From the NCBI GenBank assembly GCA_914767885.1, contig CAJZBQ010000057.1:1054001-1118000 (forward strand): a stretch of DNA of 64,000 bases, written 5' to 3'. The translations under genes were made by a program, and so were the position numbers. This DNA comes from Blepharisma stoltei. Taxonomy: Eukaryota; Ciliophora; Heterotrichea; Heterotrichida; Blepharismidae. How positions within the stretch are numbered: the stretch's first letter is position 1; each line of letters begins with the position of its first letter. Below the pieces are notes generated by a model. The model had not been told where the DNA came from. It saw only the letters and a program-made list of their open reading frames with translations, and made no database searches. This document shows positions 1 through 11,601 of the stretch, one piece after another.

Positions 1-3000
1 GATAAGATTTAAGGTAACAATCACATTTTCAGGGGCTGAAACTTGGTCTTCTATTATAGGCTCATATGGTCTTAAAATTTCATGAAAATCTTGATTGAGG
101 ACTCCGATTTCTATAATTGACTGTGAAATAGAAAATATAGCATCTGGAGAAGTTAGCCCAAGGATTTCTTTGGATTTTAATATTTTTTCCAGCTCATTAA
201 ACTTGCCTAACTCACTGAGCGTGCTACAAATTCCTACCTTTGAGTACAGCAATAAATCTTTGTTTTTACATTCCTGAATAATTTTTGTAAATAAATCCGA
301 AGCTTCACGAGTCTTATGGAGCTTTAAATTGCAATAGGCTTCCCCATAATAAGCTTGATATCTATCCGGATGGTTATATTTTGTCAAAATTTCAATAGAA
401 TGATTAAAGCTCTGTGCAGCCTCAGAAAAATTCAGCTCCACCTTCATTTCATACCTTCCTTTTTCATAAAAAACAATCCCAGCTTCTAATGAGCTTTCTC
501 CTATAATGTATTTTGATAATTTTTTTATATGCAAAGACGCTTTTCCTGTTATGCAAAATGTCGATAAAATATCTAAATCCCCAATTTCTTGTGTAAAAAT
601 CTGCTGCAGTGCCAAAGTCAATTGCTGGGTTTGATGAGTTTGCGAGACTATAATTTTTGCTATAAACGGATGGATTTTTATTCTGTGTTTTTCATCTTTT
701 ATTATAATTCCTAACTTATTGAGGGTATAAGTAAAAACTTCGTATTTAGAAGCGTCTGATATTTTGGTTATATGGAAAAATACTTTCAAAGCAATGTCTT
801 GGGAAATCCCTGATACGTCAATAAATGTGAGGCAGGATAAGAAATTTAGGAAATATGGGTGGTCTTTGGAAAGGCGATTTGCGGTACATTTTCAAACTGT
901 TGCAGCTGATAACTCGAGTGGGGAAAAGCCTTGGAATTCAATTTTTTTTAGGGATTGTTTGCATTCAGAATGCAAATCTTTGTATTCTTCAGGGGAGATT
1001 TTATAGTAATTGATATATCTTCCTATTAGTTCTAAGGAAATAGGCATGCCTTCGGCTATTCTTAAAATTGAATCATTAAATAATTCTGTGTATTTGCTTA
1101 AAATTAAAGCACAGGTTTCAGATAGGATTGGTTTAACTTCGATTATGTTTTCCCATTCAGGAAGCGAGGATGTGACTATAATGTGTCCTTTATTTGGTAA
1201 AAAATTCCTAATAGACTCTAAGTTTTCAGCATCGTCGAATATTAATAATGCAGGCTTGCTTTGGTTGTCTAAGTATTCTTTTATTGAATAAATATTGTCA
1301 TCAAAAGTGTCTCTGATATGCAGCTCAATTTTTCTAGCTCTCCTTTAAATAGAAACAAAAAATCCATTTGTTGGGTTTAATCAAGCCCTTAAAATTTTTA
1401 TGGTAAATGTTTAAGTAAAAATAGTTTCTATATAATAGCTTTACCCCCAATTTAATGGAGGAAGCGTAAGAAGAATATCATTTAAAGGTTCTCACCCTGA
1501 ATTAATTAATTTTATGAATGAATTCTTTATAAAATTAATTAAAATTCAGAAAATTTGTTTTCAAAAAAAATTAATTTGCAGGAGGGGAAGTAAATAATTT
1601 CAAAAATACAAAAGAAATGTTATTGGCGGATTGTGAAGGAATAAATAAAATAGCAGAATAAAGATCATTGTAAACTTGTGAATATTTAACAGCTAAAGCA
1701 GTTTTTCCTATCCCTGAGTCTCCAACTAAAGCAATTATTTTGTTTTGGGCTGATCCAAAACTATTTCTATGCAATATCTTATAAATATTAATTTATAGCC
1801 AGGCTGGCTTGATGCTCATCCTGCGATTACATCTGGAGTTCTAACTTATGGAGTTGGTTCGGAGCCAAATATTGCCAAGCCAATTTCCTTTTTAGCAAAT
1901 GAACACCTGCCAACTCGTCGAGTGGGTTTGGCAACTTCTGGCTCCGAAGCAGCTTCACGAGCTGGACCTCCAGCTGGCAGCCCAGGGCGAGCAATAAACT
2001 GCCCATACTATAATAATTTTGTCAAAATATTTATTTTTATTTTTAAAAAATAATTTATTCAAAATTAATTTTATAATTAGTTGCACTTCTGAATCTCTCC
2101 CGATACCTGAATATTGGATATAAGGATGAATGATTGGCTTTTCTTCGTCTTCTTCTTCGTCCTCATCTTCTTCACTAATTCTTTTATGATACGTTTTCAA
2201 GCATTCTCTATAAAAATCTGAAAACTCAAACATTTTTTTTACATTTGGATGACTTTCTTGTAAAGCCCTTTGACTGAGAATTAAATCAATTTCTTCATCA
2301 AATTTGTGGGTTTGCTCTTTGATTTTAATCAAAGTTTCTATTGTTTTAGCTCGAATTCTCCAGTCGTCAATTACATCTGGATCTCTGAAATTACTGAGTT
2401 TATTTAATTGTTCTAGAAGATCAGGATTTTGGGTATGCAAAATTAAAATTTCCACTGTATCTAATATAGCAACAATTTGTTCCCAGGTAGATTTCATGCT
2501 TTTTGTGATAAATTTAATTAAAAGCTCAATTGAAGCATTTGTGGTCGCTTTTGGCTGCTCCATGTATGCTAAAACTATTAAATCGCTCAATAAGCTACGC
2601 CCTTTTTTGACAGAGTCTTCAATATAAAGCTTGGCTGTTCCTATGCTAACATTGGGGGTTTCATTTAGCAATTCATTGACCATAAGTTGGATATATACAG
2701 ATAAATGAGGTAATAGAGGGACTCCACTGCTAATTTGGGTGACAATTTGGTCAATTGAATTTATGTAAACTGCAAAAGTGGTTTCTGGGTATGTGCTTTC
2801 GCAGATTCTTAAGAGATCTTTTATTTTAGTCACATAGTCTTGAAGAGGCATTTGATGTTCTTCTTTAAATGAAGGAATTAATTTAGAGACGACCATATAA
2901 GCTATAGACAAAATAATTTACCAAAATCTTATAATAGAATATTTTTTTTTAAAAAATAAATATATTTTATAAGCTCCTAAATATCGCCTTGCTTGTTTTG

Positions 3001-3625
3001 CTAGTCTCTCCCTAAAAATTTCCCATTTTTTTCATTTATAAATGACTTTTTTAGTCAAGAGCTCCAAAAATCTTGCCCCAATTTCATAGAGTTTTACAGT
3101 CCCTGGGAGTCCAATGCTTTCGATTTTTTCAATTATTTCCCCTTCAATGGACCCTTCTTTAAACGAATTAAAAACCTCATCAATATAGCCAAGAATTTTT
3201 TCTTCTTGTCTTTCGTCATGCTTAAATGAGATTGCGGGCGATCCAGGGTCTTCTTCAACTTTTGCTTCTTCTTTTATGTCTTCAGTAGTCGGAGTGTTGT
3301 CAAAAGGCTTAATAATTGAACTACTCGGCCTACGGTCTGTTGGTGGAACTATTGAAGCTGATGCCTTTCGAGGTTTTTGACCATTGCTTGTGGCACAGTT
3401 TCCTCCTCCGCATAAGCCACTTTTACCAATGACTATTACATTGTTGGCTTTATAAAATGTTATATTTCATTTATTAAGTGTTTTTGTTTGTGGGTTGTCA
3501 ATGTGGATTTTGGCGTTTGGAGATATAAGGACTCCTTCTTTAGTAAAAACTTTAGAAGCATGCTCGGGTTTATCTTTATTGAATTCTATAAGGAAGCCTT
3601 CTCGTGTTTCAATATAATCTCCCAT
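1..3625 (-). CDS. STAND-type NTPase with C-terminal TPR-like repeats (3' end beyond window)
   Basis: Reading TGA as Trp and removing three inserts gives one long frame from the ATG at 3625 past the left window edge. A helical N-terminal half is followed by a P-loop (VGDSGIGKTAL), a Walker B-like stretch (LLIFDDAEN) and an NB-ARC-like TSS motif; the rest is helical with TPR-like pairs (YQAYYGEAYCNLKLHK). The architecture is that of signal-transduction ATPases (NB-ARC/TPR). Which signal it senses cannot be seen. The frame crosses inserts at 1337-1592, 1782-2075 and 2896-2967. An element sits just 5' of the ATG (3634-3998). The gene is incomplete here, so length is unknown. Confidence 0.75.
1337..1592. 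other. IES, 256 nt, TA pointer
   Basis: Lies between TA at 1335-1336 and TA at 1591-1592. It contains in-frame stops, and its removal joins the P-loop exon to the Walker B exon of the STAND gene in frame (…KLF-RKIEL…). Ends are pyrimidine-rich (CTCTCC / CTTCCCC on the other strand), like the other GC-ended elements here. Confidence 0.75.
1782..2075. other. IES, 294 nt, TA pointer, with a GC-richer core
   Basis: Separates the N-terminal part of the STAND gene from its P-loop exon. Pointer TA at 1780-1781 and 2074-2075 gives the only in-frame join I found (…QLI-KILHRN…). A 210-bp GC-richer core (about 1797-2007) resembles none of the other elements. Exact pointer choice is less sure because TTATAA occurs at both ends. 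Confidence 0.6.
2896..2967. other. Short AT-rich IES, 72 nt
   Basis: Flanked by an 8-bp direct repeat TATAAGCT (2896-2903 and 2968-2975). Removal restores …RYLGAYMVVSKL… in the STAND gene. The ORF beginning at 2911 starts inside this IES, so its apparent start is false. Confidence 0.75.
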
Positions 3626-3633
3626 TTTACTAA

Positions 3634-3998
3634 CTCCCCCCTTTCCGTGAGTGAACAAAACCATTAGAAAAATCGCTATTTTTTGCCCAAAAACCCACCC
3701 TCCGTGAGTGAACAAAAATTTTTTATGGAAAAAATTTTGATATATAAATGATAATTAGTATAATGAAATCTAGAGCTAATTCTGTTTAATTTTAAACAAA
3801 TTGCTTTTTAAAACATAAATTTTATAAATTAAATTAATATTTGCTTCCAAATTTTCGCGAATTAGGATTTTTTTAAATTTCGAAAAACAATATTTTTTTT
3901 ATAAAATTTATATATAAAATTTTTTTAAAAAAAAAAAATTAACCCCCCTCTGTGAGTGAACAAAATTTTTTTGTTCACTCACGGAGGGGGGGGAGTAA
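3634..3998. mobile_element. Family A MITE-like IES copy 1, TAA duplication
   Basis: TAA at 3631-3633 and 3996-3998 flanks 365 nt. Ends are CTCCCCCC..CCGTGAGTGAAC inverted repeats, each duplicated inside. Shares a core (tgataattagtataatga, then ctaattctgtttaatttt) with the copies at 5853, 13299, 28084 and 52012. It lies 5 bp upstream of the STAND gene ATG, so it would split the 5' leader rather than the coding region. Confidence 0.8.
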
Positions 3999-4063
3999 AG
4001 AGAATAAGAAATCTTATATTGTGGGAAAATAATTCAACGATTATTACAAAGTATTATTTGAAT

Positions 4064-4363
4064 TTAGCTGCGATTTGTATTTGATAGTGAACGAAAATAC
4101 GCCCTACGGACATCAATTAGCTGCTGAGTCTTCTCATCAGCTTTTGGAGGTCCTGCTAAATTTCGACTTATTCGCTGAGATTTAGGACCATGCTTCATAA
4201 TAAATTTTGGCTTGAAAGTAGGTGTCATCAGCTCTTCTCTTTTTTCTATAACTCCAATTAGCTGTGATAAATTTAAGCTTCCTATTTTGATATTTTCTTT
4301 TGATGGCAGCATTTGGACACGAACTCTTGGAACTTGACTTGATTTGCTTTTCAAAATTTCCAT
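4064..4363 (-). CDS. Small basic protein, unknown function
   Basis: Uninterrupted 99-codon frame with TAA stop and no internal TGA. Lysine-rich N-terminus (MEILKSKSSQ), middle stretch PTFKPKFIMKHGPKSQRISRN. No domain recognised. It lies head to tail with the STAND gene downstream, whose 5' MITE begins 66 bp beyond this stop. Lack of IES and clean start context support a real gene, but length is short. Confidence 0.55.
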   Translation of the reverse strand: MEILKSKSSQVPRVRVQMLPSKENIKIGSLNLSQLIGVIEKREELMTPTFKPKFIMKHGPKSQRISRNLAGPPKADEKTQQLIDVRRAYFRSLSNTNRS

Positions 4364-4687
4364 TTTAAATATTTATTTGAATAATAATCGAAAACTTAGG
4401 ACCATCTCAATAGATATTCATTTATATTGATGGTTAGTCTAATTTTTGATATTTTTAGATAACTAATGGAAAACGCTCAAGCATTTTTCAATATAAACAA
4501 TGGGATATTCTAGGTCTGATATTAATCCTTTACTTTAAAGTGCCCATAAAAAGTCTGTTTTAATAATTAATTAAATCTAGATAGTTAAAGTTTTATATTA
4601 ATTATCAATTCCTTCATTATTCAATCATAAATAATATAAATCTTCAACAAAATCAGCTCAATCTACAGCACAATCTTTCATATTTAC
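4364..4687. other. Gap, 324 bp, nothing seen
   Basis: AT-rich sequence between a start codon (4363) and the kelch gene stop (4688). No frame, repeat or terminal-repeat element recognised; presumably holds the promoter of the 4064-4363 gene. Confidence 0.4.
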
Positions 4688-6162
4688 TTAGTTATCTATT
4701 TTAACTGGTGTCTTTAGTTCCTCCTCTATCAAAAAATACGCATACAAGTCACTAAACGGCATCTGATGTCGATCACCACCAAATATATACATAACATCTT
4801 CATGGACAACTGCCGAATGTCCATCTCTCTGATGAGGGGCTCTCCCTTGTACCCTCCCTTCCAGCGAAATATTGATCGTCCTTACATCCATTTCTGTGTT
4901 AGCCCTCGGCTTTGGAGTCAACGGGCTAAAAGATTCTTTTTTATTCAAATTTGAATTCACAGTATGCCTCCTTGACATAAGATGGCACTTATGGGCTTGC
5001 TTATACTCTTCAAGCTGAGCTGCCGAAACAGGATCTTTTACCTGATGGTCATTTTGGAACAAAGTCCAATCATTCGTCAAAAACCCATAAGAGTACATCT
5101 CATTGGTCTCCTGGGTCTCGTCTTTCATTCCTCCAAAAATAACCATGACATCTTTATATACAATTGCGGAGTGCCCAGACCTGCCTGCTGGGATTCTTTG
5201 CTTTGGGACGACGATTTCTCATATAAAAGTATCAAGCTTTAGCCTTCAAAAATCGCTGAGTTTTTCTCCTTCATTGCTGGAGCCTCCATAAATGTATAGG
5301 TCGTTATGATAAAGGACGGCTGCATGGTTCGATCGAGGTTCTGGGCCGTTATTTGTGTCTTCTAATTTTCATTTGAAATTAGAGAGGTCTAAAGTATATA
5401 CTTTATTTGTACGGGTTTCTTCGACAAAACCGCCGAAAACGATCATAGATGAGCTTATTCCGTTTTCATATAGTGTAGCTGTATGGGAGTCATGGGGCGG
5501 AGGAAAGTCAGGAGGATTTGAAGTTATTTTTTCTACTCGCCGATTTAATATATCAATTACCCAGGTATCATTAAAAGCCTTTTCTCCATTGGTTCCTCCA
5601 AAAATATACATGAAATCCCCTTTCACAATCGCACTGTGCCGACACAAAGGCACCAATCCAGGAATTTCGAATTCTTCCCAAATTTCAATGTTTTTATTAT
5701 CGAGGTCAAAAGCCCATAGACCGCTTTGCAGGCCATCCTGGATGTTTTGACCACCATAAATCAGCATTCTGTCCCTCCAGACGCAGGCTGAATGATAACT
5801 TCGCCGACTTGGGTGGATTCCAAGCGACCTGATTTCCTCCCACAAATGCTCACTCCCCCCTCCGTGAGCAAACAAAACCATTGAAAAATCCCTATTTCTT
5901 GACCAAAAAACACTCTCTGTGAGCGAACAAAAATTTTTAATCGAAAAATTTTTTTGAAAAAAATTGATATATAAGTGATAACTAGTAGCTAATTCTGTTT
6001 AATTTTAAATAAATAACGTTTTAAAACATAAATTTTGCAACCCCCCTCCGCGAGCGAAGAAGTTTTTTTGTTCGCTCACGGAGGGGGGCAGTCAGTATTT
6101 TTTTGAAGTTTGGTATTGATTTTTAAGAATGAAAACTGGTCTCTATGACGCTTTGGCTCCAT
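4688..6162 (-). CDS. Kelch-repeat protein
   Basis: 410 codons after removing 242 nt (5853-6094) and reading TGA as Trp (e.g. NFKWKLED). Start ATG at 6162 (MEPKRHRDQF). Six or so kelch blades are visible by repeated signatures: HSACVWRDRMLIYGG, HSAIVKGDFMYIFGG, SSMIVFGG, HAAVLYHNDLYIYGG, HSAIVYKDVMVIFGG, HSAVVHEDVMYIFGG. A linker of about 70 residues separates the last blade. A beta-propeller scaffold role is inferred; partner unknown. Confidence 0.9.
5853..6094. mobile_element. Family A MITE-like IES copy 2, TCA duplication
   Basis: TCA at 5850-5852 and 6092-6094. Ends CTCCCCCCTCCGTGAGC and its inverse. Removal leaves …NTEHLWEEI… in the kelch gene in frame. No TA dinucleotide sits at either end, unlike the usual pointer. 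Confidence 0.8.
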
Positions 6163-6567
6163 GATAATAATTAGTATAGAGAAAATTATAAAAAATTAAT
6201 CAAAATTGAGAGAATTTCTAGTGGGAAATATGGATCAGTGAAAGAAACAGGAAAATAGGACTAATCAATAATATGCTAGGAGATTTTATAGGAGTCTCAA
6301 AAATAATTAGGAAAATATAATTTAAGAATTAATTATAGAATATTCAATTATACAAATAAACAAATAGCTGCAATAATAATTCTGTTTCCAACACTAATAC
6401 TAATTTAGGAAAAAAAACTATATTGTTTCACATTAATTTGATAATAAAATACAAAATTTCATCAATTTCTCTATTTTAAACAAACCTAATAAATTATAAA
6501 TTTATTATTAAAATGCTATTGCGGTTAAATTCAAAAGATTTTTAATACAATTTTATAAAATTTTAAT
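6163..6567. other. Gap, 405 bp, nothing seen
   Basis: AT-rich (homopolymer runs, many stops) between the kelch start and the stop of the next minus-strand gene. No frame or repeat recognised; likely leader/promoter of the kelch gene. Confidence 0.35.
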
Positions 6568-7011
6568 TTACAATTGTCTAAGAGGAATTCTTTTTCTTGT
6601 TTTAACAGGCGAGAAAAACCCTTCTGGGACTTCTATATTATCCAGAACATGGTCTAACTGTCCTTCCAATCTATTCATGTGTTCATAAAAAGTATTCCTA
6701 ATTTCTGGTACTGTAAAAACAGGCTTAGGAAGTGGAGGAGTTTTTGATACGTCTTTTAAAATCACAGGTGGGTTATTTTCTTTATTTTGATTTTGTTTTA
6801 TCATCAATTTTCATACCAAGCTTGGGGGTCTTCTATCACTTGCTGATGAACTTCTAGGTCGTCTTGATGATGCAAAATGTTGGCTGAAATATTCAGGGAT
6901 AAGCTTGGCTTCGATTTTTTTCTTGTTTGCGACCATTACAGGCTTGTTAAGGTTTGCTGAAGGCGGTCTAGGTTTTATACAGTTGGGTGTGATTGTAGGC
7001 TTGATAGACAT
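6568..7011 (-). CDS. Pro/Lys-rich small protein, unknown function
   Basis: 147 codons when the TGA after SLV is read as Trp (SLVWKLMIKQNQ), fusing what look like two ORFs. Motifs: ASSRRPRSSSASDRRPP, KENNPP, and a helical stretch YEHMNRLEGQLDHVL. Ends KTRKRIPLRQL. Low-complexity basic N-terminus suggests a disordered, possibly cytoskeletal or nuclear protein; no domain recognised. 288 bp of AT-rich DNA separate it from the PKG stop. Confidence 0.6.
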
Positions 7012-7299
7012 TTTTGATTTTAAATTATGATTTCATAAAATACAGTATGTATGGTGCATTTTTACTATTAAAAATTTTTTTTTTTTTACTATTTTTAAAA
7101 AAATTAGGATATGGAGGTTTTAAGTCTCAGTACTAGTTTATACAGAAATAGATAAACTGTTATCGATCAATTTTTTGACAGAATAATTTTGATTTTAAAT
7201 TATAAGTATTTGCTATTATTCTTAAATAAATTAGCAAAATTTATTCCTAAAATTAACATTCTTATAAAAATTGCCAGAAAAATCTATTATTATAAGAAA

Positions 7300-10200
7300 T
7301 TAAAAAGCGTTATCCCAAGCTTCTGACTCTTGGACATTCCCTTTTTTAGCAGGCACTATATCTTCATCTTCTCCTAAAGAATTCAGCACGCTTTCCAAGC
7401 TCTTTGGATTTTTCATAGCTTTTTCAATTTCTTTATCCAGCTCAGGCAGATGAGGAACATAAGGAGTTGGCAGTAATTTACTTAATAGCCTTTCCCAGTC
7501 AACTGTACAAAACCACTCATTTCTTTTTAAATTTTCAATGCTCCCTCCTAGTCTCATCGCTGGATTTTTGCTTAAAAGCTGCTCAATCACTGTCCTAACT
7601 GCACTTTTTTTATTTAAATACCCAGGAAACTGTATTTTTCTTGCCAAAATTTTTTCATAAATTGCGTAAGGCTCGTCTTCGTCATTTCCAAAAGGCAAAC
7701 AGCCACAAATAAATTCAAATAACATTATTCCTAAGCTCCAATAGTCGACTGCTATCCCATAGCCTTTTCCTATAATAATTTCAGGTGCCATATAATGAGG
7801 AGTCCCTAAGATTGTATAAGTCCTTCCAGAGACAATTTTTGCGGTGCCAAAATCAATTAATTTAGGGTAGCCTTCGTCGTCAATCATAACATTTTCAGGC
7901 TTTAAGTCACGATAAATAATATCCCGCTCATGAAGATGCTCTAAAATGCAAAGAAGGCAGGATGTGTAGAATAAGGAATCTTCTTCGTTTACAAGAACAC
8001 AAATAAAATGGGAACTTATTCGATTCGTCTTTTTCCTATATCCTCGGAGCTTTTGGTCAAAGAGGGACGAGGACTGAAAATTTGTGTCATGGTTTTTTCT
8101 CTCTGGTCGGCACACCACGACAGGGTTTTTTTACCCCACTTGCAGGCAAGTAGACCAGAGTCCATAAGACGACTCCATACTTCTGGATTTGAATGGTAAT
8201 GGGATCGGAAGGGAGATTAGGAGTCGCCTCCTACCTACTCTCCCCGGTTAAATAATGGTGACTGCTAGGAGTTATCCAAGAAGCGTCTGGGCACGTCTCC
8301 CGAAGAATGCAACATCACCATAATTTGTTACATAGACAGTAAGGGCATCAGTTAAAACCGATTCTAAGGACGAGAAGTCTGAAATCGGCAAGGCGTAAAG
8401 GGGTGAAATAAGCCCCGAAGACCCATTCAAACTTAACTTAATCTAATTTTAATTTACAAGGCCAAGCTCTCGGAGAACATCAAAAAGGTCCAGACCTCTC
8501 ACATATTCAAACAAAAAATATATACTTTTTTATGATATTTTTAATATTTTTTATTTTTACGCAGAAGTGCTGCATATATATAGAGATTTTGCTTAATCTT
8601 TTGTTATCTTTAAAAGTCCTGACTAATTTTAATATAAAATTGTGGTCAATTTCCATAAGAATATTTCTTTCCAGCATTACCATAGACTGTAATTGATATT
8701 CTTCGATTTTTTTCCTTGAAACTGCTTTAAGTGCATATAAAGATCCTTTAGCTCTATGGGCGGTCAATATAACATTTCCAAACATGCCTCTGCCAAGCAC
8801 TTTAACTGGCACGAGCTCTTCAATCTCAATTTTATCATCTTGCAAAAATATCCTTTTTTATAAAAATCTACCCTTATTTTTATTTATCTGCTTATTTGCT
8901 ATTTTAATCAATTTAGGATATTCTTTTTAATAGCCTCGTCCTTAAAGCTTCATCAATTATATTCAAAAAGTCAGACTTCCTTAATATCCAGCATGAAGAT
9001 TGGCCTTTAGATATCACAGTTGCTGTCCTATTTTTATCAAAAAGCAGGGACCTTTCACCGAAATAGTCCAATTTTTTAATAGCCCTTATCATCTGACCAT
9101 CTTGGTAAACTTCAACTTTTCCTGATCTTACTATAAAAAAAGAATCCCCTGGGCTGTTTTGTTTGACAATTTCAAAGCCATCACTGTATTCCTGTACAAG
9201 TAAAGCGTGGCTTAAAGCTTGCAATTGGTCATTACTTAGTCCTCTTAAAAGCTGAATTTTTTTCATGACTTGTAAAGCTTCATTATTAGCAGTGGCATGC
9301 TCATACCTTCCTCCAATACAAATTTGGAATTTCTCTTTTGTAATAAATGCACAATCAGTATCTGCATCAGCTAAAATATCATACTCATAGGTTTCTGCTG
9401 ACTCATTAGTAATTTCTTCGTCTCCTAGACAATTAAATTTTTCAATAATTGTATCAGAATACTTTAATTTTCCTTTTAATATAATAATAAGCTGTGCACC
9501 TTTAGCTGCGCCTCTTTGAATTACGCGTGTGCCTGCTTCATAAGTATTAATTTCCATTGCAGCAATCAGTGAATTCGCTTGTTCACTAGTCAATTGGCTT
9601 AAAGTTTTGCTTTTTTCAATCGCAATTTTCTGCGAATTTTTATAAATAATTTGATGCAGATGATTTCCAAGCACTTTTATTAATTTTTCTCGCCCAATAG
9701 CAATACAAGTCACATTTTCATCAGCTGTAATAGTAGCTGTTCTTGCACTTCCATATAATAATGCCTGCTCTCCAAAATACTCTCCTCTTCCCATACGTCT
9801 GATTTCTGCTCCTTTTTGTGTACAAATTACAGTGCCTTCTTTTATTATATACAATAAATCCCCAGGATCACCTTCATTTACAATATTTTCCCCACTTGAA
9901 AATTTGAAGCTTGACAATGCAAAAACCAAGACTTCTTTTTGTTTGGCAGTTAAAATATGAAATAATGGCACAGTATTGACAAAATTTTTGTTTTCTTCAT
10001 AATAAGTCGCGTTTATTTTTTCAAGGGCTTTTCGGAAAGTGTGCCGAGTCAAGCCCCATAAGCCTACTTTTGTGATTGTCTTTACAGTTGCACTTCGGGG
10101 TGAATCATGGAGAAGGGCAAGCTCTCCAAAACTATCACCTGCGTGAAGTACTTTTACTTGATTTCCATTAATAATTACTTCGAGATCACCACTTTCTACT

Positions 10201-10610
10201 ACGAAAAAATTATTTCCAGGGTTGTTCTGCTCGAAAATTATTTCTCCAGGGTCTAAATCATAATATTTCATATGGAAAACTATGGCTTGGTGAAGATCCT
10301 TTCTCAGGCCTTTAAATACAAAATGCTTTCCTAAGGCTTCCAGTATTATTTCTAAGTCTCACTCCGTCTTTTGGCGATCAGAAATTACTGCACTTGGTGC
10401 ATCCTGCCTAGTTTCAGCTCGCTCCCTATGAGCAATTCCAACTGGTTTTTTCTTCACACTTCTCCTAGTATAAGAATCCTTTAAATCTCCCCACTCAGAT
10501 GTAGCCTCACTTTCATATACAGACCTTGGCATGTCGCCTCTCTTAGAAATAAGTTTACTTTTACTATGATTTAGAGGAGCGCTTTGATGAGAACTAAGGC
10601 AGCCTCCCAT
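7300..10610 (-). CDS. cGMP-dependent protein kinase (PKG-like), four CNB domains
   Basis: 900 codons after removing 465, 73 and 70 nt. Starts MGGCLSSHQ, a likely N-myristoylation/palmitoylation signal. Four cyclic-nucleotide-binding domains follow: FGELALLHDSPRSATV, FGEQALLYGSARTATI, a degenerate third (GAQLIIILKGKLKYSD), and FGERSLLFDKNRTATV. Then an AGC kinase: GRGMFGNV loop, YALKAV lysine, YRDLKPEN, IDFGTAK, YMAPE, and a C-terminal AGC tail. The first, second and fourth CNBs keep the R-x-A phosphate-binding signature. Layout matches PKGs of apicomplexans and ciliates. TGA=Trp joins the N-terminal exon to the first CNB. Confidence 0.92.
7996..8460 (+). mobile_element. SINE-like retroposon R1 in the PKG kinase domain
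   Basis: 8-bp duplication TTTACAAG at 7988-7995 and 8453-8460 flanks a GC-richer insert ending in an AT tail. Removal joins …LRELGLV to NEEDSLFY… just before the YRDLKPEN loop, exactly the spacing expected for AGC kinases. No similarity to the main retroposon family noticed except the AT-rich 3' end. The duplication contains TA. Confidence 0.75.
8521..8593. other. Short AT-rich IES, 73 nt, TA pointer
   Basis: TA at 8521-8522 and 8594-8595. Interrupts the PKG kinase N-lobe; removal gives DNKRLYFLFEYVRG, the standard AGC kinase hinge. Confidence 0.85.
8851..8920. other. Short AT-rich IES, 70 nt, TA pointer
   Basis: TA at 8849-8850 and 8919-8920. Joins the last CNB exon (LLKRI) to the kinase exon (FLQDDKIEIEEL). 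Confidence 0.85.
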
Positions 10611-10805
10611 ATAAAATTGATAAATGGATTGTAATTTAAATTTGAGAATACGTCATCTAAATAACGTCGCGAATAATAATTTTTGTGCTCATGCTCTACT
10701 AATAAAAAGAGAAGGATCTCAAGTATGTTTATATAGGAGAATAAGACCTAATGGTCTTTATTTTTTATTATTAATTTAAAAGGATTGAAATGGTATATAA
10801 TTAAT

Positions 10806-11583
10806 ATGAAAATAGTTTCGACCAAAAAAGGCCTGAAAATTAGAAGTGGAATTTTAAGAGAACAATACATATGGAGTAAAGATCCTGTTGTGAGAAAAAG
10901 AGAAGAAAACCAATTTCCTATGCCAGTTTCACATTCAGAACACCAGAGTATATTTTCATATAATCTTAATTTATCTCCTGATACATCAATTACAGGGAGA
11001 AGTGCATTCATGATTGATGAAGATCCTTATGAAGTAAATAGACCGTTCGTTGGGAAAAAAATTCCAACGCCGTTTAGATCCCTTAGTAAAGATATTGATA
11101 TAAAAGGCAACCTAATGCACCCTGATAATGAAATAATCCCTATTAAAGCAAGAGCTGAAGATATTGCAATTTCATGTATGCCTTGTAAATCAAGCAAAGA
11201 ATTGCAGTTAATTCGATTACATAATAAGCGTAAATTAGAACAGGAAAATATATACTGTTCTCACAACCTTAAAACATTAATTTGAAATAGCTATAGCTTA
11301 ATTTTTTATATAAAAATAAATCATGATGTTTTCAATCTTTTAAGATAAAATACACAAAAAATTAAGAGAAAAAGTAAACCAAGAAATTCCAACGAAAAAA
11401 TTTTTGGAGGATGTAACAACGTTATTGGAAAAATGCAGATCAGAAAATACGATATTTGAGGTAGTTGGAAATGATGATAGATTAAAAAATATTGCAAAAT
11501 GGCACTTAAAAGAATATAAAAAAGGCTGAGATATGAAAAAAACGTTTTTAAGCAGAAATGGTCATAGTATTATACAAAATTAA
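10806..11583 (+). CDS. Hypothetical protein
   Basis: 239 codons: ATG at 10806 (MKIVSTKKG), TGA as Trp at LIWN, 58-nt IES removed at 11290-11347, TAA at 11581-11583. Contains CMPCKSSKELQLIRLHNKRK and a lysine-rich helical C-terminus (FLEDVTTLLEKCRSEN, IAKWHLKEYKKGW). No domain recognised. Divergent from PKG (195 bp apart) and convergent with the RING gene (18 bp between stops). Confidence 0.7.
11290..11347. other. Short AT-rich IES, 58 nt, TA pointer
   Basis: TA at 11288-11289 and 11346-11347. Removal gives …LIWN-KIHKKLREK… in frame; without it the frame stops at TAA. Confidence 0.75.
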
Positions 11584-11601
11584 TTTAATAATTCAGTTAA
11601 T

